Below, one piece after another: positions 5,322 through 5,361 of a DNA stretch of 5,361 bases. A program made the translations under genes and the position numbers. Source of the DNA: JAMOAW01 sp039908535 (GTDB lineage: Bacteria > Pseudomonadota > Magnetococcia > Magnetococcales > JADFZT01). The stretch lies in NCBI GenBank assembly GCA_039908535.1, contig JAMOAW010000109.1, positions 1 to 5,361 of the forward strand. Direction: 5' to 3'. A model generated the notes under the pieces. It had not been told where the DNA came from and did no database searches. It saw nothing but the letters and a program-made list of their open reading frames with translations. Position 1 is the first letter of the stretch. The number at the start of each line of letters is the position of its first letter.

Positions 5322-5361
5322 CAGGGGGGTTGGGGGATGCAATCCCCCAAGGTCTTGTTTT
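5322..5361 (+). repeat. Hairpin repeat B, copy 2, at the window edge
   Basis: A G6 run (5324-5329) is followed by a perfect 9-bp stem, TTGGGGGAT (5330-5338) and ATCCCCCAA (5342-5350), with loop GCA, and then GGTCTTG. The outer TTGGGGG/CCCCCAA arms and the AAGGTCTTG flank also occur in the inverted copy at 254-307. The element may continue beyond the window. Confidence 0.65.

Overview
This window carries two adjacent, same-strand gene sets: a nitrogen-regulation two-component pair (ntrB-ntrC) and a membrane (F0) module of F-type ATP synthase (atpI-atpB-atpE-atpF). They lie between two noncoding flanks built from related G/C-rich hairpin repeats. The F0 genes stand apart from any F1 genes, and the single b-type subunit has the sequence character of the alphaproteobacterial b' subunit. 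Both points suggest an alphaproteobacterium or a deep relative of that class. The many short repeats with poly-G/poly-C hairpins and T-rich tails remind me of magnetotactic cocci (Magnetococcales). That last placement is an impression from the repeats, not something the genes prove.

Layout. Positions 1-396 are noncoding: hairpin repeat A1 (124-178), an oppositely oriented hairpin repeat B1 (254-307), and a small dyad (329-343) just upstream of ntrB. ntrB (397-1473) and ntrC (1473-2948) overlap by one base (TAATG) and are probably translationally coupled. The 136-base ntrC-atpI gap (2949-3084, counting to the atpI ATG) contains a good sigma70-type promoter (TTGACA, 17-base spacer, TAGCAT; 2961-2989). 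atpI (3076 or 3085-3342), atpB (3440-4222), atpE (4284-4511) and atpF (4513-5061) then run to a strong intrinsic terminator (5102-5140). The 3' flank holds repeat A2, four perfect copies plus one decayed copy of a 12-bp tandem unit, and repeat B2, which runs to the window edge.

Function. NtrB senses nitrogen status, normally through PII, and controls phosphorylation of NtrC. NtrC activates sigma54 promoters and carries the GAFTGA sigma54-contact loop. AtpB, AtpE and AtpF form the a, c-ring and peripheral-stalk parts of F0, and AtpI assists assembly. The promoter and terminator suggest the F0 genes form their own transcription unit, so the link between the two sets is probably positional rather than functional. 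The least ordinary points are the missing second b-type gene before the terminator, the shared repeat family on both sides of the gene block, and the ntrBC-atp adjacency. I found no wholly new system here.
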